64,000 nt of DNA from CAWFFV01 sp963814985 (GCA_963814985.1 CAWFFV010000056.1:62001-126000); one strand, 5' to 3'. Positions 29,206-38,686 are shown, counted from the first letter of the stretch. Program-made: numbers and translations. Notes: generated from the letters alone by a model not told the origin.

Positions 29206-30377
29206 ATGTCAACGATGATACCAGAAACTGGAAACACATTGCCCCAAGATCCTACGGCGATTACCACCAAACCCAAAGGTGGATTAGAAGGTATTGTAGC
29301 GGCGACAACTGCCATCAGCAAGGTTGAGGGTAGAGCAGGTCGTCTCGTCTACCGGGGCTACGATATTCACGATCTGGCACGTACAACAACCTATGAGGAG
29401 GTTGTACACCTGCTGTGGTTCGGACATCTTCCCAACCGTCAGGAACTGGCCGATATCCATGCTAAATTGGCAAAGGAACGCAGTATCCCAGCTCGTGTTC
29501 TCAATGTTCTCCACGTTTTACCTCCGAAAGCTGACCCGATGGATGCCCTGCGCACAGCAGTTTCCGCCTGGGGATCTGTTGCCATCAAAGGCCAGCCAAC
29601 CATCGATCAGGCTTTCGCAATCACCGCACAGCTCCCTGTTCTCCTGGCAGCGTTTCACCGCCTGCGTACGGGACTGGAGCCATTGGAGTCACAACCCAAT
29701 CTGGGACATGCCGCTAACTATCTCTACTTGCTAACGGGTCAGGTTCCATCTGAAGAACACGTCAAGGCTTTAAATTCCTATCTCGTGCTACTCGCAGATC
29801 ATGGCATGAATGCCTCTACCTTCACAGGACGCGTTGTAGCGAGCACAGAGTCAGATATTGCTTCAGCCGTAGTGGCCGCCATCGGTGCCCTCAAGGGACC
29901 TCTTCATGGCGGAGCACCTTCCAAGGTTCTGGATATGATCAAAGCAATTGGCACCATCGATAATGCCGAGAACTGGATACGCGAAGCGCTGACACGCCGG
30001 GAGAAGCTTATGGGCTTTGGTCATCGCGTTTACAAGACTGAGGACCCCCGCGCTGAAGAGTTACGTGAGATGGCACGAGACTCGCCAATCCAGAAGGCTT
30101 TATTCTGTCTCGTCACGTTGAAGAGATAGGTCTTGCCATTCTCTCAGAGCAAAAACCTGGACGCCGTCTCTATACCAATGTCGAGTTTTATTCGGCGGTC
30201 CTGATGGACTCCGTAGGTCTGCCTAGCGATCTGTTCACAACAACCTTTGCGGTTAGCCGGGTTGCCGGTTGGACAGCACATATCTTAGAACAGGTTGAAA
30301 GTAACCGCCTGATCCGTCCCGATGCTGATTACATTGGACCATTAGATCTCAAGTTTGTGCCCTTGGCTGAACGCTAA
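29206..30377 (+). CDS. gltA: Citrate synthase (one frame change)
   Basis: About 390 residues after joining two frames near 30095. The conserved sequence GLEGIVAATTAISKVEGRAG opens the core. Active-site motifs are GPLHGGAPSKV (His binding oxaloacetate) and GFGHRVYKTEDPRA (His). The third catalytic position lies in TNVEFYSAVL, where Glu stands in place of the usual Asp. It condenses acetyl-CoA and oxaloacetate, or possibly propionyl-CoA, at the entry of the TCA cycle. The first frame ends in nonsense at 30129, and the second resumes HVEEIGLAILSEQKPGRRLY. AAAGGAGC lies 9 bases before ATG 29206. Confidence 0.92.
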
Positions 30378-30382
30378 ACCGC

Positions 30383-30448
30383 AAGGGACAGATGGTTCTA
30401 TGACTGTATAAGGATCTGCTTATACAGTCATAGAACCGTCTGTCCCTT
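30383..30448. terminator. 30-bp palindrome after citrate synthase
   Basis: Arms 30383-30412 and 30419-30448 pair with one mismatch around loop GATCTG. It starts 6 bases after the gltA stop and ends before the chromate transporter genes. It is a likely terminator without a T tract. Confidence 0.7.
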
Positions 30449-30473
30449 ATCAGGACTCTTGAAAGACTGCACA

Positions 30474-31094
30474 ATGGGGACTCACAACACAGATCATCTG
30501 CCCAGTACATGGCAACTATTCCGCATCTGGGCAACCATTGGACTTCAATCATTTGGCGGTGGTTCATCCACGGTGTTCCTGATTCAGCATGAGTTCATCG
30601 AAAAACATAAATGGTTAACTATCGAAGAATTCGCACACCTTTGGAATTTGTGCATCATGACACCTGGGATCAATCTGATCGCGCTGACAACACTCATCGG
30701 GCGTAAACTCGGTGGTACCAGGGGTATAGTGGTATCGTTGACGGGTCTGTTGCTACCCAGTGCCACGATTACTTGCTTGCTGACGGCGGGCTTTCAAATG
30801 ATCCAGCACATGTCCGCAGTACAGGCGATATTCCGTGGCGTTATTCCAGCCACCGCTGGCATTATGCTCCTGGTTGGGTTACGCTTTGCCCAACCGCTCA
30901 TGACCCAGGCACATAAAGAAGGATCTGTACGCCTGCTTTTGAGTATTCTCATTATTATGGCATCCGCTATCGCCATTATCGTCTTCAAAATCTCTGTTAT
31001 CCCTGTTTTGCTGTGTATGGCTCTGCTTGGTAGCGTGCTTTTTACTTCCCGGCATAGCGGGATCAGCGATGACCCCACACACACAAAAGAGTAA
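30474..31094 (+). CDS. chrA: Chromate transporter, N-terminal-type half (short-chain CHR protein)
   Basis: About 206 residues with six hydrophobic segments. The CHR motif IGLQSFGGGSSTVFLIQHEF is near the N-terminus, followed by CIMTPGINLIALTTLIGRKL. Short CHR proteins work as pairs of two homologous halves in the membrane. The second half follows 2 bases later. Substrates are chromate or similar anions, but many CHR proteins have untested roles. ATG 30474 is chosen over the TTG at 30459; the ribosome site is weak (GAAAG). Confidence 0.88.
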   Translation: MGTHNTDHLPSTWQLFRIWATIGLQSFGGGSSTVFLIQHEFIEKHKWLTIEEFAHLWNLCIMTPGINLIALTTLIGRKLGGTRGIVVSLTGLLLPSATITCLLTAGFQMIQHMSAVQAIFRGVIPATAGIMLLVGLRFAQPLMTQAHKEGSVRLLLSILIIMASAIAIIVFKISVIPVLLCMALLGSVLFTSRHSGISDDPTHTKE

Positions 31095-31096
31095 AC

Positions 31097-31609
31097 ATGA
31101 TACAACCCCTGATCTATTTCCTGCTCTTTCTCAAGGCCTCTCTGTTTTCAACGGGTGGCTTCAGCAACTTACCCAGTTTGCACCAGGACTTGATCGCCGA
31201 TGGTTGGGCCAGGGAAACTGACTTCGGGCAGTCTATCGTTATTGGCCAGATTAGTCCTGGCCCTAACGGTCTGTGGGTCATTAGCCTGGGATATCTGACC
31301 TACGGCTACCAGGGAGCGCTGCTGGCCTTAATTGCGATTACACTACCACCTTTGCTTGTTCTGGTGGTATCCTCAGTTTATAACCGTATTGAAAATCAGC
31401 GCTGGATACCAGGACTGATGCGTGGCATCTCGCTGACCGTTGTGGGAATACTTTTTACGGTTAGCTGGTCGATCATTGGTCGGTCAGGAGTCGATTGGAA
31501 GAGCTGGTTAATAGGGATAGCCGCTTTCGGGTTAGCATCGAGTCGGCGGATTAATCTCCTTGTGATCCTGGGGCTAGCAGCCATCGCCGGATACTTACTC
31601 TACCGTTGA
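31097..31609 (+). CDS. chrA: Chromate transporter, C-terminal-type half (short-chain CHR protein)
   Basis: 170 residues, mostly membrane segments. It has the second CHR signature, LKASLFSTGGFSNLPSLHQD, and the motif GQISPGPNGLWVISLGYLTY. It starts 2 bases after its partner gene ends, so the two subunits are co-translated. Its last 15 bases overlap the end of rarA on the other strand. Confidence 0.88.
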   Translation: MIQPLIYFLLFLKASLFSTGGFSNLPSLHQDLIADGWARETDFGQSIVIGQISPGPNGLWVISLGYLTYGYQGALLALIAITLPPLLVLVVSSVYNRIENQRWIPGLMRGISLTVVGILFTVSWSIIGRSGVDWKSWLIGIAAFGLASSRRINLLVILGLAAIAGYLLYR

Positions 31610-33008
31610 AGCTGTGTCGTGCTCCTTATCTCGCCGCCTGTCCAGCCACTTCCTGATACTGGCTTCTTTCCCCTGGTGTCCTGGCTCATAGTAGCGCCGC
31701 TCTTTGAGGCTTTCCGGTAAGTACTCCTGGATCTGTAGAGCTGGTGGTCGCTCAGGGTCCTCTATCTGCATATCTTTGTAGAAATCGTGAGCATATTTGT
31801 ACTCTTTCCCGTAGCCGAGATCTTTCATTAGCTGGGTGGGAGCATTGCGAATCCACAGAGGAACCGGGTCATTGCTGGTATTCTGGATATCTTCTTGCAC
31901 ACGCTTATACGCCTCGTAGAGTGCATTGCTTTTGGGAGCGGTTGCCAGATGAACAACAGCCTGGGCCAGCGCAAGGCCTGCTTCCGGTAACCCTACAAAG
32001 TGTACTGCCTGTTGTGCAGCTATACAAATCAGCAATGCCTGCGGATCAGCCATCCCTACATCCTCGGATGCAAAGCGTATCAGGCGACGCACAATATATA
32101 AGGGATCTTCTCCTGCCTCAATCATACGCCCTAACCAGTACAGACTTGCATCAGGATCAGAGCCGCGCAAAGCTTTATGTAAAGCTGAAATCGTATCGAA
32201 ATGCTGATCGCCGTTTTTATCATAGAGCAGGGCACGATGCTGCATCACCTCTTCAACGATAGCAAGCGTAATATGCCGTTGTGCCCCTTCAGCTCATACT
32301 CCCTTGAGCGACCATTTCCAGCACGTTGAGTGCTGTTCGGGCGTCCCCATTGGCAAAAGTCGCAATTTCTCGCAATACATCTTCATCAACTGTCAGTTCT
32401 ATCTGCCCTAAGCCGCGTTTATTGTCTGTGAGGGCACGACGCAGAATGGTCACTATATGCTCTTCTGTCAGTCCTTTCAAAGTAAAGACGCGACTCCGTG
32501 ATAGGAGTGCGGCGTTTACCTCGAAGCTGGGATTTTCGGTGGTAGCTCCTATTAATGTAATCACGCCACGCTCTACATGGGGCAGGACAGCATCTTGTTG
32601 CGCTTTGTTGAAACGGTGAATTTCGTCAATAAATAAGATCGTACGTTGCTGGGAGAACTGACGCAGTTTGTTTGCTTCATCCACAGTTTTGCGCAGATCA
32701 GCCACACCCGCCGAGACTGCGCTCAGAGTTACAAAACGTGCGTGTGTATGGTGGGCAACTACTTCTGCGAGCGTGGTCTTGCCGCTACCAGGCGGTCCCC
32801 ATAAAATCATCGAAGTGACACGGTCGACTTCAATCGTTCGACGTAAGAGCCGCCCTGGAGCCAGGAGATGCTCTTGTCCGATAATCTCATCGAGCGTACG
32901 GGGTCGCATACGTGCCGCCAGTGGTTCCCCAGTTGCAGAGATTGGCAGCGTATTCTTTTTTATGGATGGAACGTTATCCGATCCGAAGAGAGATGCTTGA
33001 TCCACCAT
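31595..33008 (-). CDS. rarA: Replication-associated recombination protein A (AAA+ ATPase), one frame change
   Basis: Two reverse frames join near 32285 into about 470 residues. The N-half has MRPRTLDEIIGQEHLLAPGR, Walker A LWGPPGSGKTTLA, Walker B TILFIDEIHRFNKAQQDAVL, and sensor-1 TLIGATTENPSFEVNAALLS. The C-half gives EEVMQHRALLYDKNGDQHFD and DASLYWLGRMIEAGEDPLYI, hallmarks of RarA/MgsA/WRNIP1. It acts at stalled replication forks with SSB. The break itself (VAQGSMS versus AEGAQRHITLAIVEEV) loses nothing conserved. ATG 33008 codes MVDQASLFGSD. Confidence 0.92.
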
Positions 33009-33083
33009 ACGTTCACTTTTTTCCTACTTTTCTCACTATTTTTGGGGTATTTTCTGCTCCAAACAGCGATGATTGTGCCATCT

Positions 33084-33441
33084 TCACAGCAAAGCATCAA
33101 CTTCGGCAGTTGTGGGGAGTGATGCAATGGCCCCCATCCGCGTAGCGGCCACCGCACCTGCTGCGCTGGCTCGTTGCAAAGCCGTTAGCATAGGCATACC
33201 ACTGGCTAAACTGGCTGCTAACGCCCCACAAAAGGCATCTCCCGCCGCCGTTGTGTCTATCGCTTTCACCTGATATGCAGGTAACGCTTGATGCGATGAA
33301 GTACCCGGCACTGTAACTGTGGTATGGGTACTCCAGAGGCATCCCTGAGCACCCAACGTCGTAACTACATGTCTGGGACCCCGTAGAAGGAGCATTTCTG
33401 CGGCCACCTTTGCTGTTTCCGATGAATTGACAGTTATCCCG
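33084..33441 (-). pseudogene. rbsK: Ribokinase (PfkB family), 3' fragment cut off by an IS element
   Basis: The C-terminal 119 codons of a PfkB sugar kinase: GITVNSSETAKVAAEMLLLR, VVTTLGAQGCLW, and the anion-hole and base motif DTTAAGDAFCGALAASLASG with the catalytic Asp. Joined to the fragment at 34972-35570 by removing 33442-34971, it gives an uninterrupted 318-residue ribokinase. On its own it has no start. See the mobile-element entry. Confidence 0.92.
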
Positions 33442-33620
33442 TTGACACTCCCCCGGCTAAAGCGCGGGGGATTCTTCCTTCAGCGACCCGACTTGCCACT
33501 TCTCCGTTTGGAGGAAGCAGTAGAGGCCAGATCTCCAGAAGCGTTTGATGAGTCGCGCTCATCGGTTCGCGTGTGCCCCACGCTACGTTGCAATGCTTTC
33601 TGCAAAATGTTGAGAGCGGC
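33442..33620 (-). ncRNA. Predicted omega-RNA (reRNA) region of the TnpB element
   Basis: In IS200/IS605 elements the TnpB guide RNA overlaps the tnpB 3' end and runs through the right-end hairpin into the flank. Here the hairpin is at 33450-33470, and the guide would begin at 33441 with CGGGATAACTGTCAATTC. The 5' limit is a guess. No RNA evidence is available from sequence alone. Confidence 0.4.
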
Positions 33621-34676
33621 ATTATGATCGCGATCCAACACCACACCGCATTCCTGGCAGATATGGGTCCGTACGCTTAAGCTTTTCTTGACCAGCGTGC
33701 CACAATCCGAACAATTCTGGCTCGTGAACTGAGGAGCCACAGCTATCACAGGGATGTTGTGCATGGCTCCATAGGCTTTCACCCATTGCAGGAACGTTCC
33801 CCAACCTGCGTCATGAATGCTCTTTGCCAGATGACAATTCTTCACCAGATTGCGTATCTTGAGGTTTTCAAAGGCAATCAGGTCGCAAGACGTGACTAAC
33901 GTGTTTGCCGTCTTTCTGGCAAAATCTTCACGCTGCCTTTGCACCTTCAAATACGCTTTTGCTAAAATTTTTCGTGATTTCTTACGGTTACTGCTTTTCT
34001 TCTGCTTGCGAGAGAGTTGACGATGAAGTCTTTTGAGTCGCTTTTCAGCTTTGCGATAGTGGCGCGGGTTCTCTACGGTACAGCCTTCTGAGTCGGTATA
34101 GTAGGCTTTGAGTCCTACATCAATTCCGATCTGCTTCCCTGTGGGCGTATGCGAGATGAGACGATCTGCCAGGACTCCGAACTGGCAGTAGTAGCCATCA
34201 GCACGCCGTACGATCCGAACACGCTTGATCTGTTTAACAGGAAATATTTCAATGTCACGGGTTCCAATCAAGCGGAGACACCCAATCCCACAACCATCCG
34301 TGAAGGTGATATGTTTTCCATCTGGCTCTAATTTCCAACCCGTTGCCTTGTACTCTACACTACGGTTGTTGTGCTGAAACTTTGGGTATCCCTTCTTCCC
34401 AGGCTTCTTTGTCCGGCAGTTCTCATAGAAGCGAGAGATGGCAAACCAGGCACGATCCGCAGCCGCTTGACGGGCTTGTGAGTTGAGGAGAGAAGCAAAT
34501 GAGTACTCTTTGGCAAGTACAGCACAATAGCATTGCAAATCGTTCTGCGAGACGCCACGCCCATCCATCCACTTGCGTAGGCATTTGTTGCGAATGAACT
34601 GCACAATGCGTATCACTTCCTCAATGGCTGCATATTGCACACTCGTGCCATCCAATTTGTACTCGTAGATGAGCAC
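33480..34676 (-). CDS. tnpB: TnpB RNA-guided nuclease
   Basis: 398 residues in a clean frame. The RuvC-like triad is complete: Asp in QIGIDVGLKAYYTDSEG, Glu in LIAFENLKIRNL, Asp in LDRDHNAALNIL. The zinc finger has NCSDCG and HICQECG. A basic tail (SSKRRSGKSGR) follows. TnpB cuts DNA next to a short TAM with its omega-RNA and helps IS200/IS605 elements persist. I choose GTG 34676, although the frame is open to ATG 34721. The promoter -10 box (34710-34715) overlaps codons 3-4 of the longer version, so ATG 34721 lies upstream of any transcript start. There is no tnpA in the element. Confidence 0.92.
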   Translation of the reverse strand: MLIYEYKLDGTSVQYAAIEEVIRIVQFIRNKCLRKWMDGRGVSQNDLQCYCAVLAKEYSFASLLNSQARQAAADRAWFAISRFYENCRTKKPGKKGYPKFQHNNRSVEYKATGWKLEPDGKHITFTDGCGIGCLRLIGTRDIEIFPVKQIKRVRIVRRADGYYCQFGVLADRLISHTPTGKQIGIDVGLKAYYTDSEGCTVENPRHYRKAEKRLKRLHRQLSRKQKKSSNRKKSRKILAKAYLKVQRQREDFARKTANTLVTSCDLIAFENLKIRNLVKNCHLAKSIHDAGWGTFLQWVKAYGAMHNIPVIAVAPQFTSQNCSDCGTLVKKSLSVRTHICQECGVVLDRDHNAALNILQKALQRSVGHTRTDERDSSNASGDLASTASSKRRSGKSGR

Positions 34677-34709
34677 CGCCTCTTGTCCTCTCTCGTTTGA
34701 TGTGCTACG

Positions 34710-34738
34710 ATTATACATCATAATTACGATGTAGTCAA
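34710..34738 (-). promoter_or_regulatory. tnpB promoter with an 18-bp palindromic operator
   Basis: On the reverse strand, TTGACT (34738-34733) and TATAAT (34715-34710) are 17 bases apart. The spacer plus one base is ACATCATAATTACGATGT (34715-34732), a palindrome with one mismatched pair. The divergent RHH gene starts 22 bases beyond, and its own weak promoter (TTGATG, 17 bases, ATAATT) overlaps the same palindrome. Confidence 0.7.
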
Positions 34739-34753
34739 GAAAGAAGGGCGGTC

Positions 34754-34877
34754 ATGCGAACACGCAAAAACATTTACTTTACTGAGAAGCAGGTAGAACG
34801 TTTAGAGAAGATGAGCAAAGAAGAAAACTTGTCGGAGGCGGAAATTGTACGAGGCACTCGATGCATACTTAGCGTGA
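34754..34877 (+). CDS. Small ribbon-helix-helix (CopG-like) DNA-binding protein inside the IS element (one frame change)
   Basis: About 41 residues, too short for routine ORF calling. The sequence MRTRKNIYFTEKQVERLEKM opens it, SKEENLSEAEIVR follows, and dropping one G near 34852 gives ALDAYLA and a TGA at 34875-34877. This is a minimal RHH fold: a beta strand RKNIYFT, helix A, a turn at NLSEAEIVR, helix B. AAGAAGGG lies just upstream. It is divergent from tnpB and next to a palindrome in the tnpB promoter, so it probably represses tnpB and itself (inference). Confidence 0.7.
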
Positions 34878-34971
34878 AATGACCCAACCTATGCCCCACA
34901 ACACAAGCCCCAAACAAGGAACGCCCATTCATCCCCTGGATAAATCACAGGGGCTTTCTGGGCCAGTCACT

Positions 34972-35570
34972 GTAAGTAATGAAGCCTCGGTTTCGTTGAT
35001 CACCAGGATATCAACCAGAGCCAGCAAGTCATCATCTAATGGCTCACGTGGAATAGGAGCAGCATTGAGTATGGTCATCATTCCCAACGTGTGAGCATGT
35101 TGCAGACCCACCACATAGGAAGTCTTGCTCGTTTCGCACTGTGTAAGAAAGATTGTAGTAACATCGGAGTGTTGTGCCTGAAGAGTTCCCAGAGCAGCCA
35201 CGACGGTTTCAGCAGACACAGCAAGGTTAGCGCGCAGAGTGGCAACGATCATGTTTTGACCGCTATCGGCAGCGATCATGATCACAGAGACGCCCGTTCC
35301 AACCGTCGTATCACGCTCAACATACTTACTCTGAATGCCTTCTTGCGTAAGCACCGGAAAAAAGGCATCACCAAACACATCAGCCCCAACACGCCCAATC
35401 ATGCTAACATTTGCACCCAGTCGGGCAGCGGCAACCGCCTGATTGATCCCCTTACCACCCAGAAATGTCGCAAAATTATCGCCAATTAACGACTCTCCAG
35501 GCTCTGGTAAGCGTGGTGCCTGTGCTACCAGGTCTGTGATGAGACTACCAAGAACAACAACTGTGCCCAT
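34972..35570 (-). pseudogene. rbsK: Ribokinase (PfkB family), 5' fragment cut off by an IS element
   Basis: The N-terminal 199 codons plus 2 bases: MGTVVVLGSLITDLVAQAPR, then the substrate motif NFATFLGGKGINQAVAAARL (PfkB signature 1), RVGADVFGDAF, and NETEASLLT just before the insertion. AGGAG lies 8 bases before ATG 35570. The insertion follows TTAC at 34972. The unbroken enzyme would phosphorylate ribose or a related sugar to feed the pentose phosphate pathway. No ribose transporter is adjacent. Confidence 0.93.
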
Positions 35571-35675
35571 CTGGACTGCTCCTATCTCAAAGATTTTACG
35601 CACTTCATCTTATCACAACTATGTTAAGATTAGAGAGTTAAGCATCTTAGTTGCTAAGGGGCAGATGTAACCTGA

Positions 35676-36010
35676 CTAGCTGTCCTTGTAAGCTCTGTAC
35701 TGCTTCAATTGCTTCATCCCGTTTGCTTGTCTGTGGGAACTCCTGGCGAGAATCTCCACAAAGCCCACCATTGCTTCCTGAATCGCCTTTGCTTCATCAA
35801 ATGTCACTGGCATCACACTCTCTCCACATCTAGATGAGAGGATAACAGCCAACCGACCCCGCAAGCCATAGAAGGCCCGCAACTGCTATTACGCTCTTCT
35901 GACGGCGGAACCACCCCACGCAGAAACGCCAGATAACCATGCAGAACGCTATCTATAGCACTTAGTTCATTAAAGCTTAATGGTACGCATGGTACATCAT
36001 CTCTCTTCAT
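35676..36010 (-). CDS. Small protein with two similar helical modules (or two coupled genes), unknown function
   Basis: The first module is VPLSFNELSAIDSVLHGYLA and the second is MPVTFDEAKAIQEAMVGFVE; they align at F-E-AI-G-L positions. As written, frame one stops at a TGATG overlap with an ATG at about 35813, so two coupled proteins are possible. One indel near 35890 instead gives LRAFYGLRGRLAVILSS and a single continuous protein of about 110 residues. The start is taken as ATG 36010, with no strong ribosome site. No family is known to me. Confidence 0.5.
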
Positions 36011-36078
36011 CGCTATTTTTATCCTCTTTAGATAGAACTTTTCTTCTCTTTCAGATACGTCAATACTATAACCACTTC

Positions 36079-36991
36079 TCATACCCGCCCACAAGCAAAA
36101 TAGACCTCATAGGTCGTTTGATAGCTATTCCATTCTGTTTCTAGACGCCCTATTGTCTCATCAAACATCGCCTCTGAAACGTTCAAGAGTGAGTGTGCCA
36201 GCGATCTCATATGCGGCCATCCTGCAAGGAGATCCTGAGCAAACAGATTTCCTACTCGCCCACCCCAGTACCCCAGAGGGATCGTCTTTGTTGCTGTCTG
36301 GATCGTAGAGAGTTGGGCCTCTCCAAGTAGTGAACCAAGCTGTGACATTTTTGAGGCATCAATGCCTCTTCGACGCACAAATTTCCACCCACCATGCTAA
36401 AAATTGTCTGGTCGCTGGTCCCGTGTTGGAGAAGGTATTGCCCATTTCCACCAGTTCGATCCACCCACCAGGATGTGTGACTCTTTTCAGTTCTCCAACC
36501 ACCCAGGGCCATTTGTTGAGGGGAATCGCGGCAACAAGTAACCGCTGATGCACATAGTGAAAGTAGTTGTTGGCAAATGGTAAGCCATTGAGCAAATTTC
36601 CGCGATAAAATTGAGAGTTAAGGGGCACTGATGCGGCTTGTGGTATACCTTCCAGGTCAAACCCTGTTACTTGCGCCTGTGGGTAGGCATTCGCTATTTC
36701 ATGACCCCATCGGCCTGTACCACATCCCACATCAAGAACCTGACTCTGTTTGGCGAGAAGGTCATGCACAGGAGCAAAACTATTGCCATTGAGAATCTGA
36801 CGCAAGATGAAATGTTGATAATTGAGTCGCTGGATTTCTTTTTCGTCCCTGGGGAGCAAATAGGGTACATCTCCTCTAGAGTGTCTTTCTGCTTTGTTGG
36901 AGTATTGCTGGGATGCAAGTGGGGGTGTTCGCTCCCAGGTAAGAGGGACAGATTGTTTCTTATCTCGGAATAACCAATGAAATAGACCCAT
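36079..36991 (-). CDS. Class I SAM-dependent methyltransferase (one frame change)
   Basis: About 303 residues from two frames joined near 36365. Motif I is VLDVGCGTGRWGHEIANAYP, followed by the acidic loop VTGFDLEG. The later motif VTHPGGWIELVEMGN fits post-motif III. After CASKR the second frame gives GIDASKMSQLGSLLGEAQLS and a helical C-domain. The substrate is unknown; such stand-alone enzymes often modify small molecules or lipids. ATG 36991 (MGLFHWLFRDKK) is preceded by a weak GGAAAAGA. The 3' end nearly touches the small-protein gene. Confidence 0.8.
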
Positions 36992-37307
36992 AGAACGAGA
37001 TTCTTTTCCATTTGTAACGCCTGTTGTTGGCAAAACGAGGCCATCTCACTTGTATGTTTTTGCTCTACCATGAGTACGCTCCCTTCAATTTGAAGATTTG
37101 ACCTATCATTTTCCGTAATGACATACTAAAGTCATAAAGCCTGTCCTTTTCTCCTGGTCTTACTTGTGAGCATAACACAGTTATTCTTTGCCAATATCCT
37201 ACTTTTTCTTTTTCCCACTTGGAAGTGGGATTGGTGCTGACAGGGGGAGAAAGCATCGAAGATATCCTTTATACTAGAGATGTCTTTTGTACTTTCAAGG
37301 AGGAACC
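36992..37307. other. Divergent promoter region between methyltransferase and TPR regulator
   Basis: About 315 bases. A perfect palindrome, CCCACTTGGAAGTGGG-like (arms CCCACTT and AAGTGGG with GG between), lies at 37214-37229 and could be an operator for the adjacent HTH-TPR regulator. No gene is supported. Confidence 0.4.
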
Positions 37308-38686
37308 ATGTCTGATCTGGTCTATTGGGGAGAAGGTGGCAAGTATGGTCCCTATACCGCACAAGAGGATGGCTGGCCTGATACGGGTGAAGTCATGCGT
37401 GACTATCGACTAAAAATGGGGATGAGTGCGGAAGAGGCCGCCAAACTCTATAGTGCTGCTCTTGAAGGGCAAAGAAGCCCAAAGAAGGGAAGGAAGCAAG
37501 CCAGGCTCATAACGGCTTCCTGGATACTTAACATGGAAAATGAAAACCGGGTTCCAACAGATATCACACGGCGGCGTCTCTTAGCCGATCTTTTCGGCAT
37601 TCCGTATGCCCTTTTTGGCCTTATGTCTCTTGAGAATGTTGTGTTCAGACAAAAGATAGAAACACAGTCACAGGCTTCTTCACCTGTAAGATCGTCGCTA
37701 CTAAAAAATGTATCTGAAGATATTGCGCGGTACGAGAAAGAAATACGTCTCTTCTGGCAACTGCATTATACGAGCACAGCTCACCATTTGCTCAATGATA
37801 TTAATTCGTCAATATTGTACCTGGAATTTTTGGAGAAACTCAGCAGTGGACGCCTCCAAGAACATATACAAGCACTCTTGAATAGCTACTATCAGTTAGG
37901 TACTGAAATTACGAGATCTTTGGGAACATTTGCCAGATCGTATTTCTATGCAAATAATGCAGTTAGGGTGACAAAAAATATGGACCAGGAGCATATGGTT
38001 GCGATGGCTCAATATAGACGAGGATACACCTCTTTAGTATGGGGCCTCTTTGGTGAAACAGACACTACTGGAACATTCAAACTGAATGCTGACAAAATCA
38101 ATGCGGCGATACGTGATTTTGAGCAAGCACTTCCTTCTGCTCGCCCACAATTGAAGGGCCTTATCTGGCTAGATTTGAGCCGCGCCCATAGTTACTTAAA
38201 ACGGAACCAAACAGATATATCCATTGCATTGAGGCTCATTGAGCAGGCAAAAGACACAATAAGAATTGGTACTCTTGACGATCCATACACTCCCATGAAG
38301 GGCTTAAATGAGGGCATGTATCATCTTTGGGAGCGCCATTACGCTTACCGTGTCTTGGTCATCCAGAGAAAGCTATCGAGGAACTTGATGATATAGAAAA
38401 TCTGAAAGACGAAAAAGGATTTGGACATACCTGGATGCGCCGTCAAGCCTGGATAGATATTCTTTATGCTCAGGCATCACTCGGTACCAGGACATACTAC
38501 GAAGCGACACGACGCGCAACAAGCGCATTACTGGTGTGTAAAGATATTCACTCGGTCAACAATATTGCCATTATCAATAATATACATAGTCAACTACTCA
38601 GGAGTCCGTATCAGAATTGTCCAGATGTGACAGAACTGGGAACAATGCTCACAAGCTATTACCAATCACAGAAGGGAAAAAAATGA
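37308..38686 (+). CDS. HTH-TPR transcriptional regulator (one frame change)
   Basis: About 459 residues. The N-terminal Cro/C1-like HTH spans about residues 25-95 (GEVMRDYRLKMGMSAEEAAK, then ITASWILNMENENRVPTDIT, RRLLADLFGIPYALFGL). The rest is an alpha-helical array like TPR sensor domains (NSYYQLGTEITRSLGTFARS, DFEQALPSARPQLKGLIWLD). The frame changes near 38360, after HLWERHY, and continues KAIEELDDIENLKDEKG. ATG 37308 has AAGGAGGAACC directly upstream, a very strong site. The final TGA overlaps the ATG of the GNAT gene (ATGA), so the two are coupled. Confidence 0.75.

Larger units (their letters stand above)
33442..34971 (-). mobile_element. IS200/IS605-type element (tnpB without tnpA) inserted in rbsK
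   Basis: Length 1530 bases. On the tnpB strand the left flank ends TTAC and the right end of the element is TCAA, the cleavage tetranucleotides described for ISHp608-type members. A hairpin lies inside each end: CCCCTG/CAGGGG at 34933-34953 and CCCCCG/CGGGGG at 33450-33470. There are no terminal inverted repeats or target duplication, as expected for this family. Excision joins ...TTA CTT AC to C GGG ATA ACT and restores the ribokinase motif NETEASLLTGITV in frame. It carries tnpB and a divergent small RHH gene. Confidence 0.88.

Noticed and set aside
33447..34958. Alternative IS ends giving CCCA joined to GTCAAC
   Set aside because: This also restores the frame but leaves extra residues (TVTGPVNGITV) and ignores the TTAC/TCAA ends. 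The 33442-34971 limits give the exact ribokinase motif.
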